A stretch of 64,000 nucleotides of DNA from Cladorrhinum sp. PSN259. Lineage: Eukaryota; Ascomycota; Sordariomycetes; Sordariales; Podosporaceae. Positions 1 to 11,348 of the stretch are shown in pieces. Below the pieces are notes generated by a model. That model was not told the origin of the DNA. It saw only the letters and a list, made by a program, of their open reading frames with translations, and made no database searches. A program made the position numbers and the translations under genes. The DNA is taken from the NCBI GenBank assembly GCA_033725935.1, contig MU867072.1, positions 648,203 through 712,202 on the forward strand, read 5' to 3'. The first letter of the stretch is position 1. Each line of letters opens with the position of its first letter.

Positions 1-659
1 GGCAATAAAAACTTTTTTTTTCCAAATTGTTTCCAACAACCACAAAAAAACCCCCTCTGCCAAAAAAAAAAAAAAAACCCCCCCCCAAAAAAAAAAACCC
101 CCCCCCCCCAAAAAAAAAAAAAAAAAAAAAAAGCACCAAACTCAAAACCGGAAGAAGCGCCACCATCTTACACTCTCTTTCTCTCCTTTGCTTTCCCAAG
201 AAGACAACGCTTGCTAAGTGTCCCCCGTATGCCAATGCAAATGCCAATGCCAACAATGCAATGCTTTCTTGAGGCAAATAATGACAAAAAACGCCCCTTC
301 TATCCCAAGTTAAGGTTTATAAACGCCAGGTTGCCTCCCATGGGATTTTTCTTGTTCCACTCCTTCTTTCTTCCGAAGATCCTCCCCTTCTCTATAAAGA
401 AATTCCAAGTCGTGGGTATATATGAAAAAACAGATATATCAATGCTCTCATCATCCTCATACAACAGCCGCCTGGAATTTATCGCCTCTATGTCGTATGG
501 TCTTTGCCTTGTTTCTGTACTGGATTCTGGAGAACAAACGAGACAGAACAAAGGGACCCAAAAAAAGGTATTATACTCATACATTGAGGGCTTCGTGGCT
601 GAAGCCCTCCAATATCGCTAAATTTGTCGTTGTGGACACGCAGGAACGCTCAAGGTCCC
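1..659. other. Intergenic, downstream of the creD-like gene
   Basis: No gene is supported here. The stretch starts with a low-complexity A/C tract and a short array of AATGCC-like units near 230-262. It is followed by ordinary sequence that probably holds the 3' UTR of the arrestin gene, whose stop lies at 660-662 on the minus strand. The small open frames carry no recognisable domain. Confidence 0.6.
62..132. repeat. Alternating poly-A / poly-C tract
   Basis: Runs of about 11-23 A alternate with runs of 9-11 C, seen directly. This is simple low-complexity DNA. Run lengths in such tracts are prone to sequencing error. Confidence 0.9.
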
Positions 660-2693
660 CTATGACACGCGTTCGCGCGCCTGCAACAACTGCAATCTTC
701 GCCGCTCATCACCCTCTCCGTGCATGTGCAAGGTGTGGAGGTAGCTAGCCCGTCTGCGCGGCGACGTTCTACGGCCCGCGCTTGGGGGGCTGGGAGGGTT
801 CCTCCTAATCATAGTAAGGTCCTCCTGTTCGTCATGGGTGGGAACTTCAGCAATGCTTCCGAGTCCGTTATCGGCCAATTCGGTGGCAGCGAGCGGCGGT
901 GACCGTGGCGGCGACGACGGCGCGCTCATGGCTGTCCAATAATCTGGCAGTTCACCTGCTAGCGGTCTAGTGACTGGGGTTTTGCAGGCTGTGTGGTAGC
1001 TCGGCACTTTAGCCAGTGTATGCTCATCGGGGAAGTCAATGTGTTCAGGTGGGCTTTGAGGCTCATCAGGAGACTCATCACCGCTGTTGTGACGAGTAAG
1101 CGGGATAGATGGAGGGGGTGAGTAGCGTTGGTGAGCACCGTCAGGGTGTGGCGTATTAGCTCCAGACCCAATTGATGCTGCTGACTGTACAGAGCTCCAA
1201 GATTGATTTCGGTGCTGTTGGCTCAAGGCCAGTGTGCTCTGTAACCTAGACGAAAGTAGGGCTGGATTCAAAACGGCGCCGTGGGCGTGACTAAGAGCCG
1301 CCAGATTCTCGTACGAACCCGCTCTTGAGCGGCCGTTGATGGGGCTTCCGACTGCTGACCGACCGCCAGCTGGGGTTTGCAAGCCTGTGGGATCAACGTC
1401 GTCGTAAAGTTGATCCAACAGATGCTCTCCGTACCCAGGAGGGGCAATCGCCGCTATCTGCTCTGAAGTTGTGCCAGTGGGCAACTGCCGGACAAGATTT
1501 CCATCCTCGTCCAGGGGCATGTTGGGAGAGATGAAAATGGTCACTGGAAGCGTCGCGCGAAGTTCTGAGATGTGTCCATCGGGGTTCTTCAGTGCCACCA
1601 CCAGTTTCAGCTTGTGCCGAACCTTAATCCCCTTTGCGTTCACGTCCTGGAGGCACTTATTGAGCTTTATTGGCAGATTCAGTGTCGTGTTGACGACCCA
1701 ACCTTCCTGGCCAGTGTCCTCGATCATATCCTGCCAATGCTCGTCTCTATTTACTGGTATTTTCCACGAATCAATCTCCCTCTCCTTCTTGTGTTCCCTC
1801 ACGCTGTGACCATTGGTTGAGTGCAGAATAATCTCGTGGACCTCAATCAACTTTACTGATATGTCGCCAATCTCCAGGCCTTTGAGTAATGGTGTGAATC
1901 TTGTCTCTAGAGGGATGCTGCTACCAAAAACGACCGCCTTTTGTGGTACCATGATTGAATATTCGATTTTGTTTGGCCAAATGTTTTCGACGCTCATAGC
2001 GTGCAAAAATTCGAGGGCTGATGCTTCGAGGGTTCGGATCACGCGTAATCGCTTATAGGCGTGAAGGTCGGTTGCCAGCTTCCCCCTTGCTACCGTGGCC
2101 TTCAACTTCCACGTAATGCTAGCCTCGCGCAATCCTTCAACGCTCTCAGTCGTATCTCCGGGGAGGGTGAGTTCAAAAGGCCATTCGTAGTTGCCGACCG
2201 GAAGGATCTGGCTTCTCGAATAGTGCAGCGGGCCGTCTGGTGTGTGAGTTGCCGATCCCGCGCCGATAAATGGCTGCCATTTGTGTTCGAGAAAGGGAAT
2301 TGTTTTGTCAACCTTTTGATTGGAAATACCGGTAGTCGAAACCCCCCTTTGATCATTCCAACTACCGAGCAGGGTCAGCGGCCCATACCCGTGGTTTTCG
2401 TGGCGAATTCCATACCCGTAGTGAATTGTGCCTGTCAACTTCAAATGCACATTCTCAATCCTGAGTGGTGCAGTCAGACAGAGGACTACAGTGCCCTTGA
2501 GCACTTGGGCAGAAGCCTCTTGGCCATTGCCTCGAAAGACGATAAAGTCATTCTCCAGTCTGCAGCAAGAGTGTTAGCGTGACTATGAAAGTGAGCTGCA
2601 GAGATACTCTGTGTGAACCTACCGAATCTCAAAAAGAGTGCAGGCGTGTTTCCCGCTCACCGAGGTGAAGGGGTTGAAGCTAGGCATAGGCAT
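660..2693 (-). CDS. creD: Arrestin-domain ubiquitin-ligase adaptor, CreD-like
   Basis: Two exons, 2623-2693 and 660-2559, encode about 656 residues. The start ATG is at 2693. Exon 1 ends in a split Arg codon before a GTAGGT donor, and the acceptor is CTGCAG. The arrestin N fold (from about residue 24, LENDFIVFRG) and C fold lie in the first ~370 residues. The segment AMSVENIWPNKIEYSI is a hallmark of the CreD/Rod1 group. A PPGY motif (PPxY class, WW-domain binding) follows at about residue 397, then a long Ser/Pro-rich tail. In Aspergillus, CreD recruits the HECT ligase HulA to membrane transporters and acts in carbon catabolite repression; yeast relatives are Rod1/Art4 and Rog3. The family call is secure from sequence. 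One-to-one orthology with creD rather than a sister arrestin is inferred. Confidence 0.88.
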
Positions 2694-4462
2694 ATTGCGG
2701 TAGCTAATTCGTTTCCCGCTCGAGCTCAACACACTGAGAGAGAAAATAATGAGGGGGAAAGATCAAGAAGAGAAAAGGAGCCCCGACCGGCTAGTAATAA
2801 TTATTTAGGTCTGTCATCTACCCAATGTAGGGGCGTGGGTAGACTGAGGCGGAGTTTCCAAGTTCGGTGGCACGTAATGCGGCACGTCTAGGCTAGTACA
2901 CTTTGCTTCTGCGGTTGGCGCACAAGTGAGCGGTGGTGATTCAGGATGGAGGGATGGATGGAATTATGAGATGGAAGTCGGGGGGGACGGATGGATATTC
3001 AAAAGGCAAAAAAACAAATTCTAGGTGGTGGAGGGTGGATCAATCGACGTAGCAAAAAAAAAAAGGTTGGCGGCGAGATAGTTGATATCGTATTATTCCT
3101 GCCAGCAACGGCGAAGCTGCGGCATCGGGAATCTGCTGGTCGACTTTTACCTACATTTGTACCTTTTTGACGGAGAAGGCGATCCAGCCGGGAGTCAGGT
3201 ACAAGGACCTGCACCATGGTGCTTCTTTGTTGCCAGTGGGAGCCTGGGAGGTACTTGGGGGTACCACAGCTCCTTAGCGCGGAGCCACCGGGATGGGTAC
3301 TGGACCGGCACACATGGAAACTTTGGAAAGGCACAACAATGAAGAGCGGAAGCGAAACCCAGCTCATGCATGAAGACGCGAAGGACCCCAAATCCGATGG
3401 CATAGTTGACATGGCCAGTAACTCCAATGGGACGACGAAAGAGCGAGATAACTGGGGGAGAGTTACGAGGACCCGGGATCAAGCCGCTCACAAACCTGCA
3501 GGGGTTCCCAATTATAGATCAAGTACATTGCATACATATTTGAGTAGTGTATGTACATTACCATCCACCGCTCACTTGCGGCGCAGTGCTGATCTGTTAT
3601 TGTTCTCTCCGAATAAAAAAGACGTAACTTTCATCCAATGTTCCCAAGGGTTCAACCGTTCGATTGATAAGAAAATGGAGCCAATGATGCCTAGTTGACG
3701 TGAACTTTTCTCGGCGGGGTCGCTGAGTCGTGCGATTATAATTGATAGCGAGCGGCTGCGCTGTCGACATCGCACGTCACCCACTCTGAAGTCGGCAGCG
3801 ATGTGGGGCCCAAAGTGGGCAAGATGGAAAGCAAAAAATCCAAAATTGCCCATCTAGCGTGGGGTTACTTGTTGCAGAAACCGACAAGTCCCCTCTTGGA
3901 CCATACACGACACGAATTGCAAACGGCGATGAAGTCAAGGCAAGTACACGTGTGTTCCTCCCCAGATCCTCAAGATCGAGGGATTGGAAACACTAATCCG
4001 GGGAACACATTGCCCAGACTGCTCTTCCCCAGGTCATTTGCTTCTTCCGTTTGTCTCGGATGTTTCTCAGCTGCCTTTGTGGCTGGTCGTCAGACAGATC
4101 GCATCCGCTGGAGCATACCCCTGTGGGTGATTCAAGCCACAAAGAAGATGCATGTTGCGTGGCCCCCACACCGAAGGTCTAGAAGGCTGCCGAACTGGGC
4201 AGGCAGGTTTCACCGGGACCGCCTTGGGCAGGCGCTCTTGTGTCGTTTCTTGTCAACCGAACAACTGACAGCGCGGATAGCCTTGTGACGTGGAATTCGG
4301 AGGACTGACGCCAACAACGACAACCATGATGACCTCCCTCTCTGGTACTCCCAAGAATTATTTGGCCCTTCTTGGTTCCAGATGCAGGAGGTCGGCGCCG
4401 AAAGGACCCCATGCGTCTGGGGATTGCGTATGGGGAAGGCACAGAACAACAAAGGATCCTTC

Positions 4463-4544
4463 TACGTGGTGTTGGAAATAACTTGGGACACTAACAATTG
4501 TGGCTATTAAGCGGAGTGTCCCAAGTTATTTCCAACACCACGTA
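4463..4544. repeat. Perfect 30-bp inverted repeat with 22-nt loop
   Basis: The left arm 4463-4492 (begins TACGTGGTGTTGGAAATAAC) is matched exactly by the reverse complement at 4515-4544. The spacer 4493-4514 is 22 nt. A perfect 30-bp match of mixed composition is not expected by chance at this spacing, so this is a real palindromic structure. It could be the remains of a foldback or miniature transposon, two head-to-head element ends, or the stem of a transcribed hairpin. No target-site duplication is seen. Confidence 0.92.
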
Positions 4545-5013
4545 CCGTCCTGCTGAAGAAGATGACTGATCACAAGGCGCACATGTGTCTATGCGTGTGA
4601 AATCGATTGGTGTTGACAGTTTCCGATCTGCAGGGATAACGTGGTCTGGACATCCCAGATGCCGAAGGACCAGCGAAGCAAGAGCGGGCCACTCAGCAAG
4701 GCCAGACCTGTGAGGCGAGGCGGCAGGACGGCTCAAAGCTCAATCAAGGCCCACCCGATAACGGCGATCAAGGCCTTGCAGGGGATTAGCTGCGGAGCGA
4801 GAAGACTCCTGTTGGCCGTTTCAAAGAAATCTCGAAAATCATAATAGGACGATAAATCTTCTGCAAAGGCTTTGTTTACAACAACTGATCAAAGAGATTT
4901 GTTAACAGGTCGATACAATTGTCCCATCACCAATACTCGGCATCGGCTCCGAGTTACAAGAAGCATAAAACCCACCGAGACGAAAACAAAAGAGCGAGAA
5001 TCAAGAGTTCATT

Positions 5014-5059
5014 CATCAAGTCGTCAAAAGTACAGAAATCCATCAAGTCATCAAAAGTA
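5014..5059 (+). repeat. Two 19-bp direct repeats, one mismatch
   Basis: CATCAAGTCGTCAAAAGTA at 5014-5032 recurs at 5041-5059 with one G/A change. The pair lies in a stretch (CATAAAACCCACCGAG near 4964 and a TTTGTTACA end near 5067) that looks like the 3' half of a Copia-type LTR. That reading is a guess, and no reverse-transcriptase remnant is visible nearby. Confidence 0.5.
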
Positions 5060-7963
5060 ATTTGTTACAAAGAGGAACCAAAAACCATGACGTTTCGAAA
5101 CGCCAACTGCAAATAATGTGTCCCAAATAAGGTAGCTACCTTCATTGTGTAGAAGGCTCGGCGCTCTTCGGCAGGCGATGAGGATCAGCGCTTTGCAGCA
5201 GGGTTCCTTTGCAATTGCCGGCAACTTCCGACTTCAATCGTTGGACGACATCATCAATAACAACCTGCTTGCTGGTGTCAACTCGGGCAAAAGACGGTTG
5301 AAATCAAGAAACACCGGGAGGAAACGCTATCACACCGTATCAGACACGAGAAGCCAACGTTTCATCAAACCCATACTTCACCACAGCCAGGGACCGTATT
5401 AACCCAGGCGTGCCTCCTCCGAGGATCGGGAACAATCTTACCTTTAGAAAATTTGAAAATTCAAGACAGGGAATAACATCAAAATCACTCAACCTGCCAT
5501 TTTAGCCATCCCCTTGGCCCACAGAATCCACAAGATTCCACTTGACTCACCGCAGGTTTGATGCGAGTTTTGTCGACGCACGCAATTTTTGGATCCTCGA
5601 GAGACAGAAAAGTTGATGGTCGCGCCACTCGCTTAACGCAATCTTGATACTGGATACTGAGTGATGCACGCATCATGCTTGATAACATGGGATCTCGATG
5701 ACTACTTCTTCTCGGCGCTTCCGGCTTAATTCCAGTCAGCCCTGCGCAGTATGGCTAATAGCTAACACCCACTTCCGCTCTCTCACATGAACCTTGTTCA
5801 CGTCATCAAATGTCATGTCTGCGGGCACAAATCAAAAACCGTTGTAAACCCGGGATTCGGGTGTTCGGAGCTAGAGAATTGTTAGGAACCGCCGTCAGGG
5901 TATTTCCGGGTTGGACAAGATCTTGCTAGACATTCGCATGTGCTTCCATTTGATCTCAGGATATCGAATGATTGCCTTAGATGTACCTGGTGTACATCGA
6001 GATACCTCGACGGATCCTTGCGCAGATCTCGATAACACCGGAACCAAGCCGGGCCATAGTCGCCGGAATCTTGCCGACGACACAACCTCCTGGCGCCATC
6101 ATCATCAAACAATGCCGAGGCGGCGGCGGTGAACCTGTTCACTGCAACAACAGCCGGGAACAGCGTGGGGGTCGATTGTTTCTTTCACTCGTTGCCGTTA
6201 ACCGCGGCGAACCGACGACCAAACAGAATCTGCCATCCAGTTGCCATGGGTGTTGCAGAAACAGGCTTTGCATGTGAGGTGATTCGGAAGCGGGATTCGT
6301 ACCCACCTTTTAGATCCCGGCCGAAACTTTGCTGTCACCTATTCCGAAGCCCTAGACTCATATGGCTCCGTCTCTCAGAAATATCCGGTGACTGCCTACA
6401 TGCCATCACCACGGCCTGCATATGCAAGAGGCATCTGATCAATACGGGACAAACATTTCTTCTGGATGGCGAATGAGACCTGTCACCAGGTCCCTCAATA
6501 TATGTGATCCAGTGATCAGAGAGCTTGGAGCCCAATGAGACGATTGCGTCCACTTTGATCTGCGAGATATCACCAGATATTAATCTATTCTATCACACTA
6601 CCCACCATTCACCTCAACCAATTAGTCCCACATCTCAGAAATCACATTTATGATTTAGTTTCTGAATCATACGGGCCACAACTCCCACACTTGTCAATCA
6701 TAGTTGTGATGATGATGCACCCCTACTTACAAGTTTATCCCACGGGAACTCACCCACCACTTCCTATCACCAATTCAACACCCTTACACGGTCCCAGTTT
6801 TAACTGTAATCTATACTTATGTCTACTCGCGAGCAATCATATCTATATATTGATAAGCGAACTGCATGAACCATACAAATCACATCTTCTTAATTGCTAG
6901 CTCAACATCCATGCATATCAAGTTTCACTCACCCCAAGACAAAATTCACTAGAGAAAGCCTACCTCTCACCTATTCAAATACCTCCACAATTCTAATTTG
7001 ACAACAATCATCTTCTCCTTCTCATAAACAAGTACCTGTGTAGACAAGATGTCGTTAAGATTCTCGGGTTGCACAAAAATCCTTCTTGAGTTATTCCAAA
7101 TCAACACAGCCACCCAACGTACAACGATCTAACTGTTTAATGTCTCATCAGCCTCAGCATCATCATCACCTCTTCCGAATCTCAAACTCACGAGCGTAGA
7201 GCGTATAAAACATATATCTTCGCTATCCGAAATTCACAGCCACAAAACCAATCTCCTTTTTAGTTCACCGAAATGTAACATGTATGTTGCCAAGTACCAT
7301 GCCATCAGAACTCTCTATGTGTTATTTATTGTTATCGTTTTATTACTCGTGTGCCATCATTGACTCCTAATTTAATCCTCAAACTACATAAAAAAAAATC
7401 CCCAAAAAACGCATATCATGAACTCTTTCCTAGATTAACAGAAAACATCCCCCAAAAAACTTGATTGGCAGGGAAATAAAATCCCTTGGCTTATTTAAAC
7501 TAAATCAAATTATAAGCACAAACTTACCTCTTTCCCCCCCACTTTGCATCGGCGTTGTAATACCAGATGACTAAGTTTCTTGTACCCCTGAATGGTTGCA
7601 TGAAAATTAAAAAGGGGGAAACATTACTATAAGTAAACAAACCCACTTAGACAGACATATGATACATACGGATGCAACCCCTACAATTATTTATTACCCA
7701 TAATCAAGCCTGAGTAACAAAAGGTCACAGAAGTAAGAGACATGAAAGGTAATATTGCAATTTTCGCTCTCCAGAAATGGATATCCTATGTAGGTCGATT
7801 TTCAAACCTATCAGATAGAAAAATGAAAAAGAAAAGGGGAAAAAATAAATATTTCAGAAAGCCGTGAATACTGACATAAAACGCCTCACACCCCAATTTC
7901 CTTCGACGCATATAAATCATGAAAAAAAAAAAAAAGACTTTCGCTCGCCCGTCATGAAAAGAT

Positions 7964-7981
7964 CCCCCCCCCCCCCCCCCC
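7964..7981. repeat. Poly-C tract (18 C)
   Basis: An uninterrupted C run just downstream of the creC stop codon, within its probable 3' UTR (poly-G in the transcript). Confidence 0.9.
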
Positions 7982-8037
7982 AAGAACATTACCGGTAAAC
8001 ACCTCTCGAAACCATCACCCACCCAATGAAATCAAAT

Positions 8038-9885
8038 TCACTCCTTATTCCCATCCACATCCAACTGCGCCACACCCTCGCTGGGCCTCAACCAAGTCCT
8101 CACATGCCCGCTCTTACAGCTCGTCAAAATCGCATCCTCCGTAAACTCCAACCAGCAGAGCGGATCAGCGTCCACCGTCCTGCTGAGCACAGGCGGCAGC
8201 ATGGCAACCGTAGCCCTCGGCTCAACCGGATGCGGCACTGCACCACCCCCAGCAGCTTTACCCTGTGTTCCCCCCTTCTTCTCCTCGCCTTCAGCCCTCT
8301 CTCCATTCTCGGTCTTCCCACTGGACACACTAACCCCCCTCTGCCTCCCCGCACCGGCTCCCCCAGCCGCAGAGACAACCTTGGGCCGATGCAACATCCC
8401 CACACTGAAATCCCACAAACAGATTCTGCAGTCCTCGCCTACACTCCCAAATCTATAACTCTTATCATCGCACCTCCATGGATCAAACGCCACGCTCGTC
8501 ACCCAGCTCCTGTGACCCTGGCATCTCGCAATAAGCGATCTCTCACTGGGACACCAGATAGAAATCAAGTCGTCTTGACCTCCGGTGAGGACATACTTGC
8601 CGTCCGGAGACCAACAGACGCAGGTAAGGCCTCCGTAATAAGAGTAAAACAGATCCAGCAAAGTTTCTGTCAGGTAGTCGATTATACGCAGCGATCCGTC
8701 CTCTGAGACCACGGCGAGGTGCCTGTTATCAGGCGAAAAGCTAAAGGCATTGATCCGTTGATTTGATAGCTTCCACACGGCAATAGGGTTCGACTTTTGG
8801 TTTTTTGAGTGGACCGATTTGTGTACTTGTATGTTGCAGGTGCCATTCGCAGACGACGCCGAGGAGGAAGACGTAGACGGAGTGGTATTGATGTTATTAT
8901 TGTTATCGGCTGAAGAGGAATCCGACGACTGCCGAAGAGCCTGTTCCTCTTCGGCGTTGAAAATGGCGTCTTCTTTTTCTTTGTCGTATACTACCAGTGA
9001 TCCATCCATGTGCGCGGCCAGAAAGAGGTGCTCTGACCCTGGGATCCAGCGTATCTCTGACACGGGGGTTTTGTTGATGACTCCGTTCTTGTTTAGGCGG
9101 GTGTACCGCTGGGAGATGGGCTCCCACCAAATGATTTCTCCCGTTGAGAAGCCCATAATTACGTCTATGTGCGAAGCGGATTTTGAGAGTCGGTTTACGT
9201 CGTGGCAGAGGCAGTGGGCTTTTGTGAAGAGGATTTTGGTGAGGTATTCTGCTTTTGCCGAGGAGGAGAGGTCAAGCCATTGGAAAGCACGGTTGATGTT
9301 GGCGAAGGCAAAGAGACCGTCTCTTGCTCGGTCTTGCAGCCTTTTGTTGAGGGTCTCGTGGTTGATCACGCGAGAGATGAAGGAAGAGTTGCTCTTTGAC
9401 ATGTTGTTCTTTGGTTTCCTCTTCTTGTTGGAATCCTTGGTTGCCACGGGTGCTAGTAGGGTGTTGCCTTCGCCGAAAGCTGGCGCATTAGAGCTGAAAG
9501 GGGGAACATCGCTCGAGTTGATGCGCCCGCCATCACTAGTGCTCTCCCGCACTTCGGTCGACGATTGGCTTTCGTCTGGATGTTCTTGTATGCTCCCTGG
9601 TACCCCGTCCGACCGAGAGTTTATTCGGTAAAAAGACGGCGGGAGCGGCCCCACGTCGAGATTGATCAGTGTCAGTCGTGTGCCGGCCGTCGCAGGTTGA
9701 GGGGTCGTCGCAAGTGGATTTGGGTTGATGATGGGAGCTTCGGAGGGATGTGGCGGTGGTGTCGCAAGATGTAGGTCCTCCTTTAGCACATAGAGACCTT
9801 CGCCGACAAGAAATTGATACTCTGGCCCCGTGGGAGTCGTGAGGATATTATTTGTTTCGATCATTGGGACGGTGTAACCGGCCAT
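8038..9885 (-). CDS. creC: WD40 protein CreC, partner of deubiquitinase CreB
   Basis: A single exon of 615 residues from a true ATG at 9885, close to the length of other fungal CreC proteins. A disordered, Pro/Ser-rich N-terminus (about 1-165) precedes the conserved core SFISRVINHETLNKRLQDRA. WD repeats follow, for example IDVIMGFSTGEIIWW, VWKLSNQRINAFSFSPDNRH, CVCWSPDGKYVLTGGQDDLI and FGSVGEDCRICLWD. A low-complexity insert, encoded around 8270-8390, separates the last repeat pair, as in the family. CreC binds and stabilises the ubiquitin protease CreB, which counteracts HulA/CreD ubiquitination and is needed for full CreA repression in Aspergillus. The upstream region holds candidate CreA sites. 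The assignment rests on the N-terminal core plus WD pattern and is strong. Confidence 0.95.
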   Translation of the reverse strand: MAGYTVPMIETNNILTTPTGPEYQFLVGEGLYVLKEDLHLATPPPHPSEAPIINPNPLATTPQPATAGTRLTLINLDVGPLPPSFYRINSRSDGVPGSIQEHPDESQSSTEVRESTSDGGRINSSDVPPFSSNAPAFGEGNTLLAPVATKDSNKKRKPKNNMSKSNSSFISRVINHETLNKRLQDRARDGLFAFANINRAFQWLDLSSSAKAEYLTKILFTKAHCLCHDVNRLSKSASHIDVIMGFSTGEIIWWEPISQRYTRLNKNGVINKTPVSEIRWIPGSEHLFLAAHMDGSLVVYDKEKEDAIFNAEEEQALRQSSDSSSADNNNNINTTPSTSSSSASSANGTCNIQVHKSVHSKNQKSNPIAVWKLSNQRINAFSFSPDNRHLAVVSEDGSLRIIDYLTETLLDLFYSYYGGLTCVCWSPDGKYVLTGGQDDLISIWCPSERSLIARCQGHRSWVTSVAFDPWRCDDKSYRFGSVGEDCRICLWDFSVGMLHRPKVVSAAGGAGAGRQRGVSVSSGKTENGERAEGEEKKGGTQGKAAGGGAVPHPVEPRATVAMLPPVLSRTVDADPLCWLEFTEDAILTSCKSGHVRTWLRPSEGVAQLDVDGNKE

Positions 9886-11348
9886 GGAGGTACCATTGTA
9901 CCCTGGTTGGGATGGATATCGGGGCGGGGGCGGAAGGACACTGGTGGAGGGAGAAGGTTATCAGTATAAGCCATTGCGTAAAGATGCCATTGAGCTCTTC
10001 CAAAGTGTTATCGCTATTTCCGAGGTTCTTATCTTACAACATGGTGGCGGTGGCCTCTTTAGTGCTCTCTCTCTTTGAGAACCGTTCTGGCCAAGCAGCC
10101 CGGGATGCGCTGATGAAAGCGCTGGGAAATGGCGGGGAGACTGCGCCAAGATCACTAGGACCAAACGTTCTTTTTCGGGTCGTGGGGAGGCGTTCCAATA
10201 ATTTATTTTTTAAATTCAACAAGTGATCGACCAGATTTGGACAAAAGTGAAGCTGTTGATAATACCGCTCTCTCTCGGCCTCTCTCGGAGGACACGGAGT
10301 CTACATAGAATGCGACACTTACTAAGAAGCAGGGCCTGTTATAGCGAGCCGAACAGGAACATGGGTCTGGGTTGTAACCTGCGTGCTGGGACACCAGGGA
10401 TCTTCGGGACGGGAGGCACACTGTGGGGAAGTGGAGGTCATCTTTTCTCGATGTGAGAAACCTCCTTTGAATCGATGGTGTCGCCATCTAATGAGTTTTT
10501 CTCTCCCTACTGGCCAAGAGAATCCAAGTTGTGATAGCAGGTATTTAAATGTGTGCTCAAGCCACACAGATCTTCAATTGAGGAAACACTGGTGTATAAG
10601 AAAACACTGGTATGATGCGGGAGAACTGTCACTCTCTAACACCAGCTCTTCGAAGCAATACACAAGCTGGGAATCATAGTGCTGTGTTATTTTCCGAATG
10701 GCAGCTAATCCGATATCTACTAAAATGCGTCAGAATAGGTACAAAACTTGTTTGTGATTACTCCATGAAGGCGGTTTGGTACTTCGTAACCATGGCCAGA
10801 AATAGCCCGATGCGGAACCATAGCTGAGCAAAACCTGGTTCAACGGCCCGCGCAGTGATGTGGCTGGGTATGATAAATACAACAAAAGATCTTGTATATG
10901 CTAGTAATGATAAAGCAAATGTCTAATTTCAGCAGTTCATCTTTTATATGAGATAACCTCAAAGCTGCTTCAGCAAAGATAGGAGAGATTATTTCATAGA
11001 CTGAGTTCCTGGTAAAGCGGGGCAGACGTCCAATGCAGATGCTACCTCGCTAGCCTTTTAGGCAATTGGTTGGCTTAGCTTGCCCGTCAACGGACGTCAA
11101 CACGCGCGGGGCCTCGGGAGCTAGCGCCCGAAATGACCACTGGTAGGAAGCTTTGGTGGCAACCAAGTGGCAGCAGCTCAACCTTGGAACCATTTCCAAC
11201 CTTGGAGACTGTTCCTGTCGACAACCACCACTTTGTATGGCTTAATGTTTAGGGTTTCTTCCATCAATTTCAAATTTGCACCCATACAACGCCCGTACAA
11301 AATCATGGCCTTTCTCTAGCTGATTTGCCGTTCCACAGCACCGCAAAG
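9886..11348. other. Divergent promoter region between creC and gem1
   Basis: No gene is supported. The stretch contains promoter and leader sequence for creC (minus) and the Miro gene (plus). Matches to the CreA consensus SYGGRG occur at 9924-9929, 10132-10137, and as a close pair at 10423-10428 and 10431-10436. A short homopurine/AT-rich piece lies near 10860-11000. Confidence 0.55.
10423..10436 (+). promoter_or_regulatory. Candidate double CreA site upstream of creC
   Basis: GTGGGG and GTGGAG lie 2 nt apart, about 540 nt upstream of the creC start codon. Both fit the CreA consensus SYGGRG, and closely spaced pairs are the functional form in known CreA targets. The consensus is short and degenerate, so this remains a prediction. 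Confidence 0.3.

Larger units (their letters stand above)
2694..8037. other. 5.3-kb gene-poor interval between creD-like and creC
   Basis: No coding region is supported. From 2694 to about 2900 lies the probable promoter and leader of the arrestin gene. A perfect inverted repeat sits at 4463-4544, and an LTR-like stretch with a repeated 19-mer lies near 4900-5070. From about 6480 to 7990 the DNA is clearly AT-rich and lacks long frames; the last few hundred bases are probably the creC 3' UTR. All frames in the interval are short and none shows a domain or a convincing splice structure. Confidence 0.6.

Noticed and set aside
660..2504. Arrestin start at GTG 2504
   Set aside because: The frame continues upstream through conserved LENDFIVFRG to an intron and an ATG at 2693.
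8819..9631. 270-codon frame on the plus strand
   Set aside because: It is antisense to creC and lacks any recognisable motif.
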